From Planctomycetota bacterium (lineage in GTDB: Bacteria; Planctomycetota; UBA8742; UBA2392): 64,000 bases of DNA. The position numbers and the translations under genes were made by a program. The stretch's first letter is position 1; every line of letters begins with the position of its first letter. Location of the stretch: contig JAGQRH010000017.1 of assembly GCA_020425605.1 (NCBI GenBank), positions 37,251 through 101,250 of the forward strand. Reading direction: 5' to 3'. The notes beneath the pieces are model-generated. The model had not been told where the DNA came from, made no database searches, and saw nothing but the letters and a program-made list of their open reading frames with translations. Shown here piece after piece: positions 34,119 through 40,779 of this stretch.

Positions 34119-34565
34119 TCACGCCGGTGGCTTGCCGGTTCTTTCTTCAACTTCACGAGCGAATGCTTCAACAGAAGGAATCGCGACGTCACTCGCCCGG
34201 ACGGTAAATATCTTTTCGTCGGTTTCGAACTTCCAGCGTCGTCCTCCCTGGATGGTGGACGAATCGGTCCAAGAAATAACCTCGTGCCACTCGAACAGTT
34301 GAGTGAGTCGAGTGCCTCGACCAAATCGAAGCCCTGCAGCGTCCACGACGTAGCCGCGTGGTCCGGTCAGGAAGTACATCAGAATTTCCACCACGATGCC
34401 CAGACTCAGCACGGAAATGAGGCCGGCGATGATCACCAGTACAAGGTCGGATCGAAGATCGTCTATGGTCAGCGTAAACACGACCACAAGGCCCGACGCG
34501 ACAAGCAGTCCAAGTCCCAGGTGCCAGACTGAAGCATGAAACCGGACTTCACTCGAAGGCGACAT
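34119..34565 (-). CDS. Two-TM membrane protein with C-terminal PH-like domain
   Basis: 148 residues. Two hydrophobic helices (about 13-33 and 41-66: LVLVIIAGLISVLSLGIVVE) are followed by a beta-rich domain of about 75 residues with the pattern YVVDAAGLRFGRGTRLTQLF, HEVISWTDSSTIQ and KIFTVRASDV ending in a helix (VEAFAREVEERTG). This is the layout of bacterial PH-like (DUF304/YdbS-type) membrane proteins. It begins at the codon next to the stop of the kinase gene upstream on the same strand, so the two are probably one operon. Function unknown. Confidence 0.65.
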   Translation of the reverse strand: MSPSSEVRFHASVWHLGLGLLVASGLVVVFTLTIDDLRSDLVLVIIAGLISVLSLGIVVEILMYFLTGPRGYVVDAAGLRFGRGTRLTQLFEWHEVISWTDSSTIQGGRRWKFETDEKIFTVRASDVAIPSVEAFAREVEERTGKPPA

Positions 34566-35867
34566 CTAGGTGGCCAGCCAAAGAATCAGGAAGGTGATCG
34601 CCGCGATGCAGGCGCCGGCCGCGACTCCCCAGGCCAGCTTGGCGGCGGCGGATGCTGCATCGGCCTTGGCCTCGGCGCCCTTGATCCGCTCGGCCAGCTC
34701 GTTGTGGCGGCTCTTTTCGATGTTGAGCGCGCGCATGATGCTGGACTTGCCGATTTCGTATTTGGTCGCCGCCTTGGCCTTGTGCGCGTCGCGAAGCGCC
34801 TCAAGGTCGGCGAACAGGCTGTTGATGTTCGCGTAGCGCTGGTTCGGGTCCTTTTCCAGCATGCGCTGGAGCACGCCGACCACATCGTCGCCGAGGCTCG
34901 GCCGATAGGTGCGCGGGTCGGGCATGGCCGTACGTGTGTGGGCGAGCATCACCTTGCTGGGCGTGCCGTCATACATTGGACGGCCCGTGAGCATGTGGTA
35001 TAGCGTCGCGCCCATGCTGTAGATGTCGGCGCGGTAGTCGACGTCTTCTTTGCCCATGGCCTGCTCAGGCGCGATGTAGTCGGGTGTCCCGAGCACCATG
35101 CCCTCGTAGCCCAGTTCCTTGTCGAGCTTGGACTTCACGAAGCCGAAGTCGCCAAGTTTCACCAGACCCGAGCGTGTGATCATGATGTTGCTGGGCTTGA
35201 TGTCGCGGTGGACGATGTCGAAGTCTTTGTAGTAATTGATCGCGCGGAGCGTCTGGATGCAGATGTCCACGGCGCGCGAGATTTCCATCTGGCGGCGCGG
35301 CGCCTCGCGGATCAGGTCTTCGACCGTGCGGCCGTCGACGAACTCCATGCTGAAGTAGTAGTAGTCCGCTTCGCGGCCGACGTCGTAAACCTGGATCAGG
35401 TTCTGGTGACTGAGCTTGCCGACGATGCGCGCTTCCAGCACGAAACGCTTTCTGAACTCGTCGTCGCTGATCCACTGGTTGTGCAGTACCTTGAAGGCCA
35501 CGAGCCTGTTCATGCTGACCTGGCGAGCCTTGAACACGCTGCCGAGGCCGCCTTCGCCGAGCGTTGAGATGATCTCATAGCCCTTGAACTTGAGGTCCTG
35601 CTTGCGCTCGCGGTCCTGGGTGAGTTGCTGCTGCGCGCGTTCCACGCGCATGCACTCTTCCTCGGTCATCATGCGGCTGGCAAGGATGATGTCCTTGAGC
35701 GTCTTGTTTTCGCCGAGGTTGGCGCTGGCAGCTTGCTTGGCGCGGCATTCATCAAGCTGTTCGGCCGTCAGCAGGCCGTTTCGAACGGCAAGCAGGCCGA
35801 AATCCAGGGCGCCGCGGCCTTCTCTGAATTCGAGAGGGTCGGTAACTGTGCCCGTGGCATCCGACAT
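34566..35867 (-). CDS. Tail-anchored Ser/Thr protein kinase with MshEN-like N-terminus
   Basis: 433 residues from ATG 35867 (GGAG at 5 bp; a GTG precedes it). Residues about 18-90 form an N-terminal helical module, LDFGLLAVRNGLLTAEQLDE ... LASRMMTEEECMRVERAQQQ, whose two G-x-L-T-x-E-Q-style helices recall MshEN domains. The kinase domain (about 98-355) has GEGGLGSVFKARQ, AFKVL, HRDIKPSNIMI, DFGFVKSK, and GTPDYIAPEQ; all catalytic residues are present. A coiled coil (about 385-415) and a C-terminal membrane helix (GACIAAITFLILWLA) make it tail-anchored. The gene upstream encodes the TPR/alpha-CTD protein. Confidence 0.9.
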   Translation of the reverse strand: MSDATGTVTDPLEFREGRGALDFGLLAVRNGLLTAEQLDECRAKQAASANLGENKTLKDIILASRMMTEEECMRVERAQQQLTQDRERKQDLKFKGYEIISTLGEGGLGSVFKARQVSMNRLVAFKVLHNQWISDDEFRKRFVLEARIVGKLSHQNLIQVYDVGREADYYYFSMEFVDGRTVEDLIREAPRRQMEISRAVDICIQTLRAINYYKDFDIVHRDIKPSNIMITRSGLVKLGDFGFVKSKLDKELGYEGMVLGTPDYIAPEQAMGKEDVDYRADIYSMGATLYHMLTGRPMYDGTPSKVMLAHTRTAMPDPRTYRPSLGDDVVGVLQRMLEKDPNQRYANINSLFADLEALRDAHKAKAATKYEIGKSSIMRALNIEKSRHNELAERIKGAEAKADAASAAAKLAWGVAAGACIAAITFLILWLAT

Positions 35868-35887
35868 CACAGCTCCGCAGAGGATTC

Positions 35888-35948
35888 AAATTGCAAAATC
35901 CAAAATGGACTCAGGCGTTCGGTCCAATTTTGGATTCTGCATTTTTCA
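35888..35948. repeat. Imperfect AT-rich inverted repeat in the intergenic gap
   Basis: TTGCAAAATCCAAAATGGAC (35891-35910) and GTCCAATTTTGGATTCTGCA (35922-35941) are near-perfect reverse complements around an 11-base loop; similarity continues a few bases outward. The stretch is strikingly A+T-rich for this genome. It lies between the TPR/alpha-CTD gene and the kinase gene and could act as a weak terminator or a dispersed repeat. Confidence 0.75.
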
Positions 35949-35960
35949 ATTCCGTTGTCT

Positions 35961-37247
35961 TTAGCCCTTGAGCGACAGGTTCATCTCAGCCAGCTTCTGG
36001 CGCACTTCGTTGAGCGAGGTCTGGCCGAAGTTCGGCGCCGCCACAAGCTCGGCCTCTGTCTTGTCGACCAATTCGCCGACAGTCTTGATACCAAGTCGCT
36101 CCATGCATCGACGTGAGCGTACGGAGAGTTCCAGTGCGTCGATGGACTGCGCCAGCTGATCGTCGCCCATGATGACCGGCGTGCTGCCGTCTTCCGGCGG
36201 CGCGTAGGCCAGCGCGTCTTCGGTGCGCATGCCAAGTCGCAGGCCCTTTGAGCCCAGGATTGACTTTATTTCCTGCAGGCTGGTCTCGCCGAAATTCTTG
36301 TAGCTCAGCAGCTCAGACTCGGTCTTCAGGATCAGGTCGCCCAGAGTGTCGATCTTCATCTTCTGCAGGCAGTTGCGCGAGCGGACCGAAAGCTCGAAGT
36401 CGGTGACCGGCGTGCGAAGGATCTGCAGGCGCTTGTCTTCCTTGCGCTCGCGATCCTCATCGTAGTACATGTTCTTGCTGGCTTCCGCGTCGCGCTTGTA
36501 AAGGCGGGCGCGAGCGTGCGTCGGGTATGCGGCCAGCACAGTCTCATAGCACTTGATGGCGAGCTCCCAGTGGGCCTCGTCTTCGTACAGCGTGCCGAGG
36601 TTGATCAGCACGTCCACCGCGACCGGCGGGTGCTGGGCAATCTGCTCATAGGCGCGGCGGGCGGCTTCGTCGTCGCCGGCGGCCTGCGCGATCTGGCCGT
36701 AGACGAAGGCGACCATGCGGTCGTCCTGAACGTCATTGTAGAGCGCGACGATTTCGTCCATCGCGGTCTCGAGGTCGCCGTCGCGGTACTTCAGTTCAAT
36801 GAAGCCCGCCTTGACCGACGGGTGTTCGCCCTTGAACGCCTTCAGGGTCTTTTCTGCCTCGGCGTACTTGCCCTGCATCACCTGTGAGCGATACAGCGGC
36901 ATCACGACTTCGAGGTCCTTGTTGTTCTTCAGCTCGCCGGTGAGCAACTCTTCGCCCTTGGCGTAGAAGCCGCAGTCGACATAGGCGCGTGCAAGAAAGT
37001 GCTTGCTCCAGGCGCTGGCTGCTTCCGTCTCGAGGATCGTCAGCGACCTATCGAGTCGTCCAAGCAGGTACAGCAGTACGCCCTGGCGCTCGCGCGAGGC
37101 GGTCCAGTTATCAAGTGCGGCATCAGCGTGCTTGCGCAGGCCGGGCTCCGCCAGCAGTTGCTCGCGCAAGTGCAGGAGGTGCTTGATGTCGGGCGATTTT
37201 GTCTCAGTAACTTCGGTCAGCAGGTCGGAGGCAACCGCGGTGGACAT
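35961..37247 (-). CDS. TPR protein with two tandem RNA polymerase alpha C-terminal domains
   Basis: 428 residues from ATG 37247 (GGAG at 6 bp). Residues about 20-275 are helical TPR-like repeats (GKYAEAEKTLKAFKGEHPSV; LINLGTLYEDEAHWELAIKC). Two copies of the alpha-subunit C-terminal domain follow, at about 281-345 (ELSVRSRNCLQ ... KNFGETSLQEIKSIL) and 366-428 (ELSVRSRRCME ... PNFGQTSLNEVRQKL). Copy 1 keeps the residues equivalent to E. coli Arg265, Asn268, Gly296, Ser299 and Glu302, which contact UP-element DNA; copy 2 has Arg in place of Asn268. No core polymerase domain is present. It could bind promoters or transcription factors in competition or cooperation with RpoA; this is inference. 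Confidence 0.88.
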   Translation of the reverse strand: MSTAVASDLLTEVTETKSPDIKHLLHLREQLLAEPGLRKHADAALDNWTASRERQGVLLYLLGRLDRSLTILETEAASAWSKHFLARAYVDCGFYAKGEELLTGELKNNKDLEVVMPLYRSQVMQGKYAEAEKTLKAFKGEHPSVKAGFIELKYRDGDLETAMDEIVALYNDVQDDRMVAFVYGQIAQAAGDDEAARRAYEQIAQHPPVAVDVLINLGTLYEDEAHWELAIKCYETVLAAYPTHARARLYKRDAEASKNMYYDEDRERKEDKRLQILRTPVTDFELSVRSRNCLQKMKIDTLGDLILKTESELLSYKNFGETSLQEIKSILGSKGLRLGMRTEDALAYAPPEDGSTPVIMGDDQLAQSIDALELSVRSRRCMERLGIKTVGELVDKTEAELVAAPNFGQTSLNEVRQKLAEMNLSLKG

Positions 37248-37266
37248 TCATGACTCCAATAAACGA

Positions 37267-37293
37267 CGCCTCGCCACAGTGTGCGACGAGGCA
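37267..37293 (-). terminator. Hairpin, candidate terminator for the lipoprotein gene
   Basis: GCCTCG (37268-37273) pairs with CGAGGC (37287-37292), with further CACA/TGTG pairing inside. On the minus strand it is followed by GTCGTTTATT. It lies between the lipoprotein gene and the TPR/alpha-CTD start. Confidence 0.45.
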
Positions 37294-37384
37294 GCGATCT
37301 CTCAAGGGCAGAAAACGATAGGGTTTGCGCCTTCCCTGTCAATGGGGAGCGGGCAGACAGACGCAACTTTCCGGTTCAGCGTAT

Positions 37385-38623
37385 TCAGGGCAGTTTGTAG
37401 TCGCTGGTTGAGGTCCACGTCCGGACGATTCCGCCGCCTTGCGGCTGTGCGGCCCAGCTTACGATGACTTCATTGTCGTCCATCGCCACCGCTGGGGTGA
37501 CGTTTGTTATGGGCTGGGAGTTGCCCTGGCTCATGTCCACGGGGTCTTCAGACCAGTTTTCGGCGTTGTCGTGGCTCGAAAACAGCAGGATTGCGCCTCC
37601 TGAGGAAGAGCCGTCGTTGCACACAACCATCAGGTTGTAGTCGCCGGAGCTGCGCTTGAAGGCCGCAAGCTCCGGATCGCGGACGCCCAGTGTCTGGCTG
37701 GTGATCAGCTGGCCCGGGCTGGCAAACGTGCCGCCGGTTCGCGTATAGCTCACGAACAGGGCCCGGTCGCCATTCAGCGCCTGGCCAACGAACGCAAGGA
37801 ACACCTCGCCGTCCGTCCCGCCTTGTACCCGCGGCTGCGTCATGTCCACGCTGCCGGTGGCCGCAAAACCGTTGCCTACGCCGCCGAAGTTCTGGCCGTT
37901 GTCGTCGCTGCGAACCATTCTGATGTTGCGCGATGCGCCGTCGCTTTCGGCCCAGACGACGTAAATTCGGTCGCCTGCGTCGGTGCAGATGTCTCCCATT
38001 TCGGCCGGCTGGTTACCGTTGCCCTTCGGAAGAATCGTGGCCGACAGGAAGATCGACCCCTGGGTACGGCGGTAAAAGATGGCGGTAGTGGGATTGGGCG
38101 GAACCGTTGAGCCGGTCCAGATGATGTGGATGCGCCCCGTGCTGTCTACATGCACGCGTGGGTCCGCTTCGTCTTCGCTGGTGTTGGTCATATCGACCGG
38201 GGTGCTCAGAACGCCGCCGCTGGTGCGCGTGGCGTAGTAAATCTCGCGATTGGGTGTGATGCCTTCCTCCCACACGATGTGAAGCGTACCCGCGGTGTCC
38301 ATGAAGACATGCGCATTGCGGCTGTCGCTGGCCGAGGCTGGGAAGATCGGGGCCGGCGCCGTGAAGCTGCCGCCGCCAAGGCGCTGCGTGTACATCAAGT
38401 TGAACTGGGTGCCGTTTGACTGGCTATAGACCATGTGGACGCGCGTTCCGTCGTAGGCGACGGCCGGGTCCACCGCAGCATCGGTCGGGATCATCGGCTC
38501 TTCCAGAGCGACGCCGACCGTGACCTTGATTGGCTTGACGGGTTTTGCTTCCTCGTCCGGCTGGCCGCAGGCGCTAAGGCAAAGTGCCAGGCACGCAGCG
38601 AGAACAAATGACTGACGCATCAT
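37385..38623 (-). CDS. Lipoprotein with beta-propeller (BNR/sialidase-like) repeats
   Basis: 412 residues. MMRQSFVLAACLALCLSAC is a type II signal with lipobox LSAC; Cys19 would be acylated. The mature part is a repeating beta-sheet protein with about six blades, each carrying a W/H-x-V/I-W-type strand (LHIVWEEG, IHIIWTGS, IYVVWAES) and Asp-box relatives such as RSDDNGQNF and SSHDNAENW. No sialidase Arg triad or active-site set is evident, so a binding or structural envelope role is more likely than catalysis. The gene stands alone, with a hairpin downstream. Confidence 0.82.
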   Translation of the reverse strand: MMRQSFVLAACLALCLSACGQPDEEAKPVKPIKVTVGVALEEPMIPTDAAVDPAVAYDGTRVHMVYSQSNGTQFNLMYTQRLGGGSFTAPAPIFPASASDSRNAHVFMDTAGTLHIVWEEGITPNREIYYATRTSGGVLSTPVDMTNTSEDEADPRVHVDSTGRIHIIWTGSTVPPNPTTAIFYRRTQGSIFLSATILPKGNGNQPAEMGDICTDAGDRIYVVWAESDGASRNIRMVRSDDNGQNFGGVGNGFAATGSVDMTQPRVQGGTDGEVFLAFVGQALNGDRALFVSYTRTGGTFASPGQLITSQTLGVRDPELAAFKRSSGDYNLMVVCNDGSSSGGAILLFSSHDNAENWSEDPVDMSQGNSQPITNVTPAVAMDDNEVIVSWAAQPQGGGIVRTWTSTSDYKLP

Positions 38624-38652
38624 GAAAAGCTCGGTGGGGGAGGCTGCCGGGG

Positions 38653-38892
38653 TTACTCTTTCTCGTAGACGCCTTTGTCGCGCCTGACCAGCTTTGTGAA
38701 ACCAAGTTCCTTCAGCCGGCTGGGCGCCATCTTATCGACACCGCCGGAGAATCTCGACAGTATCTTCTCTACGGGCTTGCCGCATACGGGGCACTTGACT
38801 AGGGCGTCATCGGACATCTTCTGGAAGATCTCGAAGGATTCTTCGCAGGTTTCACCCGGCTTGGCAGTGTGTCGGTATTCGTAGATGGGCAT
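38653..38892 (-). CDS. FmdB-family zinc-ribbon protein
   Basis: 79 residues. The N-terminus MPIYEYRHTA and the CPVCGKPVEKILSRFSGG centre match the FmdB/putative regulatory protein family, small zinc ribbons found across bacteria. The first cysteine pair normally found as C-x2-C after MPIYEY is altered: only one Cys remains (KPGETCEESFEIF) with a His before it, so zinc binding may use His or be incomplete. It is divergent from the lipoprotein gene at 39090. Role in the cell unknown. Confidence 0.82.
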   Translation of the reverse strand: MPIYEYRHTAKPGETCEESFEIFQKMSDDALVKCPVCGKPVEKILSRFSGGVDKMAPSRLKELGFTKLVRRDKGVYEKE

Positions 38893-39006
38893 GTTGTGTC
38901 AACTTTTCTTACACGTACCTACATAACGTGACATGGACAGCAGGACATTCCAGAAGGTCGTTTCGCCCGCTAAGCCCTAATTCAAGGGCTCCATGACACT
39001 GGGATT

Positions 39007-39021
39007 AGATATGGCATATCT
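39007..39021. promoter_or_regulatory. Perfect dyad, candidate operator upstream of the repeat-domain lipoprotein
   Basis: AGATATG-G-CATATCT is a perfect 7-bp inverted repeat with a one-base centre, 69 bp before the ATG at 39090 and inside the divergent region with the FmdB gene. Its symmetry suits a dimeric regulator. No -35/-10 pair with good spacing was found next to it. Confidence 0.4.
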
Positions 39022-39089
39022 TCTGCTTGAAGGCAAGCCACGTATTCGAGCAGGATTGGCAGATAACCTAAATAATCAGGGAGATTTAC

Positions 39090-39599
39090 ATGCGTAAGAG
39101 CATCCTTTTCAGCCTTCTTTGTCTGGTTTCGGTTCTGGCAGTGGCTTGCGGCGGCGGTAACAACGCAACTGGCGGCGGCAACGGCGCTGGCAACGGCGCG
39201 GCAGCTTGCGGCGGCGGTTGCGCCGGCGGAGAGACGACCGACGCTTGGGCCACCTACCGCAAGGACGGACGTAGCTGGACGCACGAGATGACCGGCGGCA
39301 TGAAGATGACCACGACCATCAAGAACGTGACCGACAACGGTTGCGACATGGTCACCCAGATGTACGGCGCCGACGGCAAGGAAATGGGCGCGGCGAACAC
39401 CACCCCGATGAAGTTCGAAACCGCAGCCGCCACCGACACCAAGGTCGAAACTCCGAAGTCGACCGAGAAGGAAGTTGAGTGCAAGGCCGGCAAGTTCGAG
39501 AGCATCAGCTACGACGACGGCAAGACCTGGATGATGAAGAAGTACCCGGGCATCATCGTCAAGAGCGAGACCATGGAACTGGTTGAGTTCAAGGAATAG
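39090..39599 (+). CDS. Lipoprotein with one copy of an uncharacterised repeat domain
   Basis: 169 residues. Signal MRKSILFSLLCLVSVLAVAC with lipobox LAVAC; Cys20 would carry the lipid. A Gly/Asn/Ala-rich spacer with extra cysteines (AACGGGCAGG) follows. From about residue 51 there is one copy of the domain shared with the next three genes: DAWATYRKDGRSWTHEM start, KNVTDNGCDM middle, and ECKAGKFESISYDDGKTWMM plus IIVKSETMELVEF end. The domain is beta-rich and about 115 residues long. It is roughly two-thirds identical to the C-terminal domain of the next gene. A strong terminator follows. No known family recognised. Confidence 0.85.
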   Translation: MRKSILFSLLCLVSVLAVACGGGNNATGGGNGAGNGAAACGGGCAGGETTDAWATYRKDGRSWTHEMTGGMKMTTTIKNVTDNGCDMVTQMYGADGKEMGAANTTPMKFETAAATDTKVETPKSTEKEVECKAGKFESISYDDGKTWMMKKYPGIIVKSETMELVEFKE

Positions 39600-39620
39600 T
39601 TGACTCGCCAAGATCCACTA

Positions 39621-39649
39621 AGCGGGCGCCTTATGGCGCCCGCTTTTTG
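39621..39649 (+). terminator. Rho-independent terminator
   Basis: Perfect 10-bp stem AGCGGGCGCC / GGCGCCCGCT, loop TTAT, then TTTTT. A nearly identical stem ends the next gene. Confidence 0.92.
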
Positions 39650-39671
39650 TTTGGCCACTGGGCTGTGAAGA

Positions 39672-39700
39672 TGGACACAATTCTGCTGGCGGTGTCTAAT
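39672..39700 (+). promoter_or_regulatory. Sigma-70-type promoter
   Basis: TGGACA (39672-39677), 17 bp, TCTAAT (39695-39700): five of six matches in both hexamers and ideal spacing, 51 bp before the ATG at 39752 and just after a terminator. Confidence 0.6.
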
Positions 39701-39751
39701 CAGAAGTTCAAAGCACAAGCGGCCCAGCCGCGTTGTTACGGAGAGACGAAG

Positions 39752-40666
39752 ATGATGAAGAACCTGTGCATTCTGTCGGCAGCCGGATTTGTTTTCTGCT
39801 TGTTCGCCGGTCAGGTCACGCTGGCGCAGGAAGCCAAGGAAGAGCCCAAGCCCGCCGAAGTTAAGCCAACAGATGTGAGCCAGGCCGATCGCCGGAAGGA
39901 AGGCGAGAAGTTGCTTCAGGCCATGTGCGACAAGGCCCGGGTTGTATACGCGATGAACGATGAGGCACCGAAGACCCTCACTGCGGACACGGAAAGCGGT
40001 GGGTGCAGCGCCACGGCCGAAGAGTTGAAGGGTGACTACTGCAAACTGCACGACAAGGTCTACGCAGTCACGGACAAGCCGGGAAGTGCCGCGCTGATTG
40101 CCGAGGACGTGGTTGGCAAAGACGGCTTTGCGATCCTGATTTTCCAGTGGGAGAGCGGTGACTCGAAGGTCGAGTGGTATGACACCCTGGACGCGCTGAA
40201 GAAGGCGCATGAAGACGTGAAGCTGGAAGACAAGGCAACCGAGTCCGGGAACGACACCGAAGGCAAGGAAGCGGGGAGCGACGAAGGTGAAATCGACGTC
40301 TGGGCGACCTACCGTAAGGAAGGGCGCAACTGGACCTATGAAATCACCGGCGGCATCAAGATGAAGACCACCATCAAGAACGTGACCGAGGACGGTTGCG
40401 ACATGGAAACTCAGATGTACATGAATGGGCAGCCCATGGGTGCTGCCAATACAACGCCGCTCAAGTTCTCGACGCCCAAGAATTCAGGTGAAGACGCCCC
40501 TGAAGCACCGAAGCCGCTTGAAAAAGAGATCGAGTGTAAGGCCGGCAAGTTCGTGTGCGTCAGCTACGACGATGGCAACACGTGGATGATGAAGAAGTAC
40601 CTCGGCATCATCGTGAAAAGCCAGGCTATGGAACTCATTGAGTTCAACGAGGGCGATGAAGACTAG
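39752..40666 (+). CDS. Secreted protein with one C-terminal copy of the repeat domain
   Basis: 304 residues from ATG 39752 (GGAGA upstream; second ATG adjacent). Signal peptide MMKNLCILSAAGFVFCLFAG...LAQ, cut before EAKEEPKP. Residues about 25-175 are a charged region of mixed alpha/beta with an unassigned fold (GEKLLQAMCDKARVVYAMND; FQWESGDSKVEWYDTLDALK). From about 182 the repeat domain appears: DVWATYRKEGRNWTYEI, KNVTEDGCDM, ECKAGKFVCVSYDDGNTWMM, IIVKSQAMELIEF. It is a clear paralogue of the lipoprotein before it, with a new N-terminal half. It has its own promoter and terminator. Confidence 0.85.
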   Translation: MMKNLCILSAAGFVFCLFAGQVTLAQEAKEEPKPAEVKPTDVSQADRRKEGEKLLQAMCDKARVVYAMNDEAPKTLTADTESGGCSATAEELKGDYCKLHDKVYAVTDKPGSAALIAEDVVGKDGFAILIFQWESGDSKVEWYDTLDALKKAHEDVKLEDKATESGNDTEGKEAGSDEGEIDVWATYRKEGRNWTYEITGGIKMKTTIKNVTEDGCDMETQMYMNGQPMGAANTTPLKFSTPKNSGEDAPEAPKPLEKEIECKAGKFVCVSYDDGNTWMMKKYLGIIVKSQAMELIEFNEGDED

Positions 40667-40680
40667 TCGCAGGCGATACC

Positions 40681-40706
40681 AAGCGGGCGCCTTCGGGCGC
40701 CCGCTT
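40681..40706 (+). terminator. Hairpin terminator
   Basis: Perfect 11-bp stem AAGCGGGCGCC / GGCGCCCGCTT with TTCG loop; the following T-tract is poor (GTCATTTGTG). The stem repeats that at 39621, consistent with duplication of gene plus terminator. Confidence 0.75.
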
Positions 40707-40746
40707 GTCATTTGTGCATTGGCTTGGCGACCTGACGTGTCACGAA

Positions 40747-40754
40747 GCTAGACT
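40747..40754 (+). promoter_or_regulatory. Candidate -10 element (GCTAGACT)
   Basis: The 8-mer GCTAGACT ends 26 bp before the ATG at 40780; a TTGGCG at 40724-40729 is a possible but over-spaced (19 bp) -35. The same 8-mer precedes dxs and mqnD. Confidence 0.3.
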
Positions 40755-40779
40755 GAAATTGCACCTGTCCGGAGATGCC

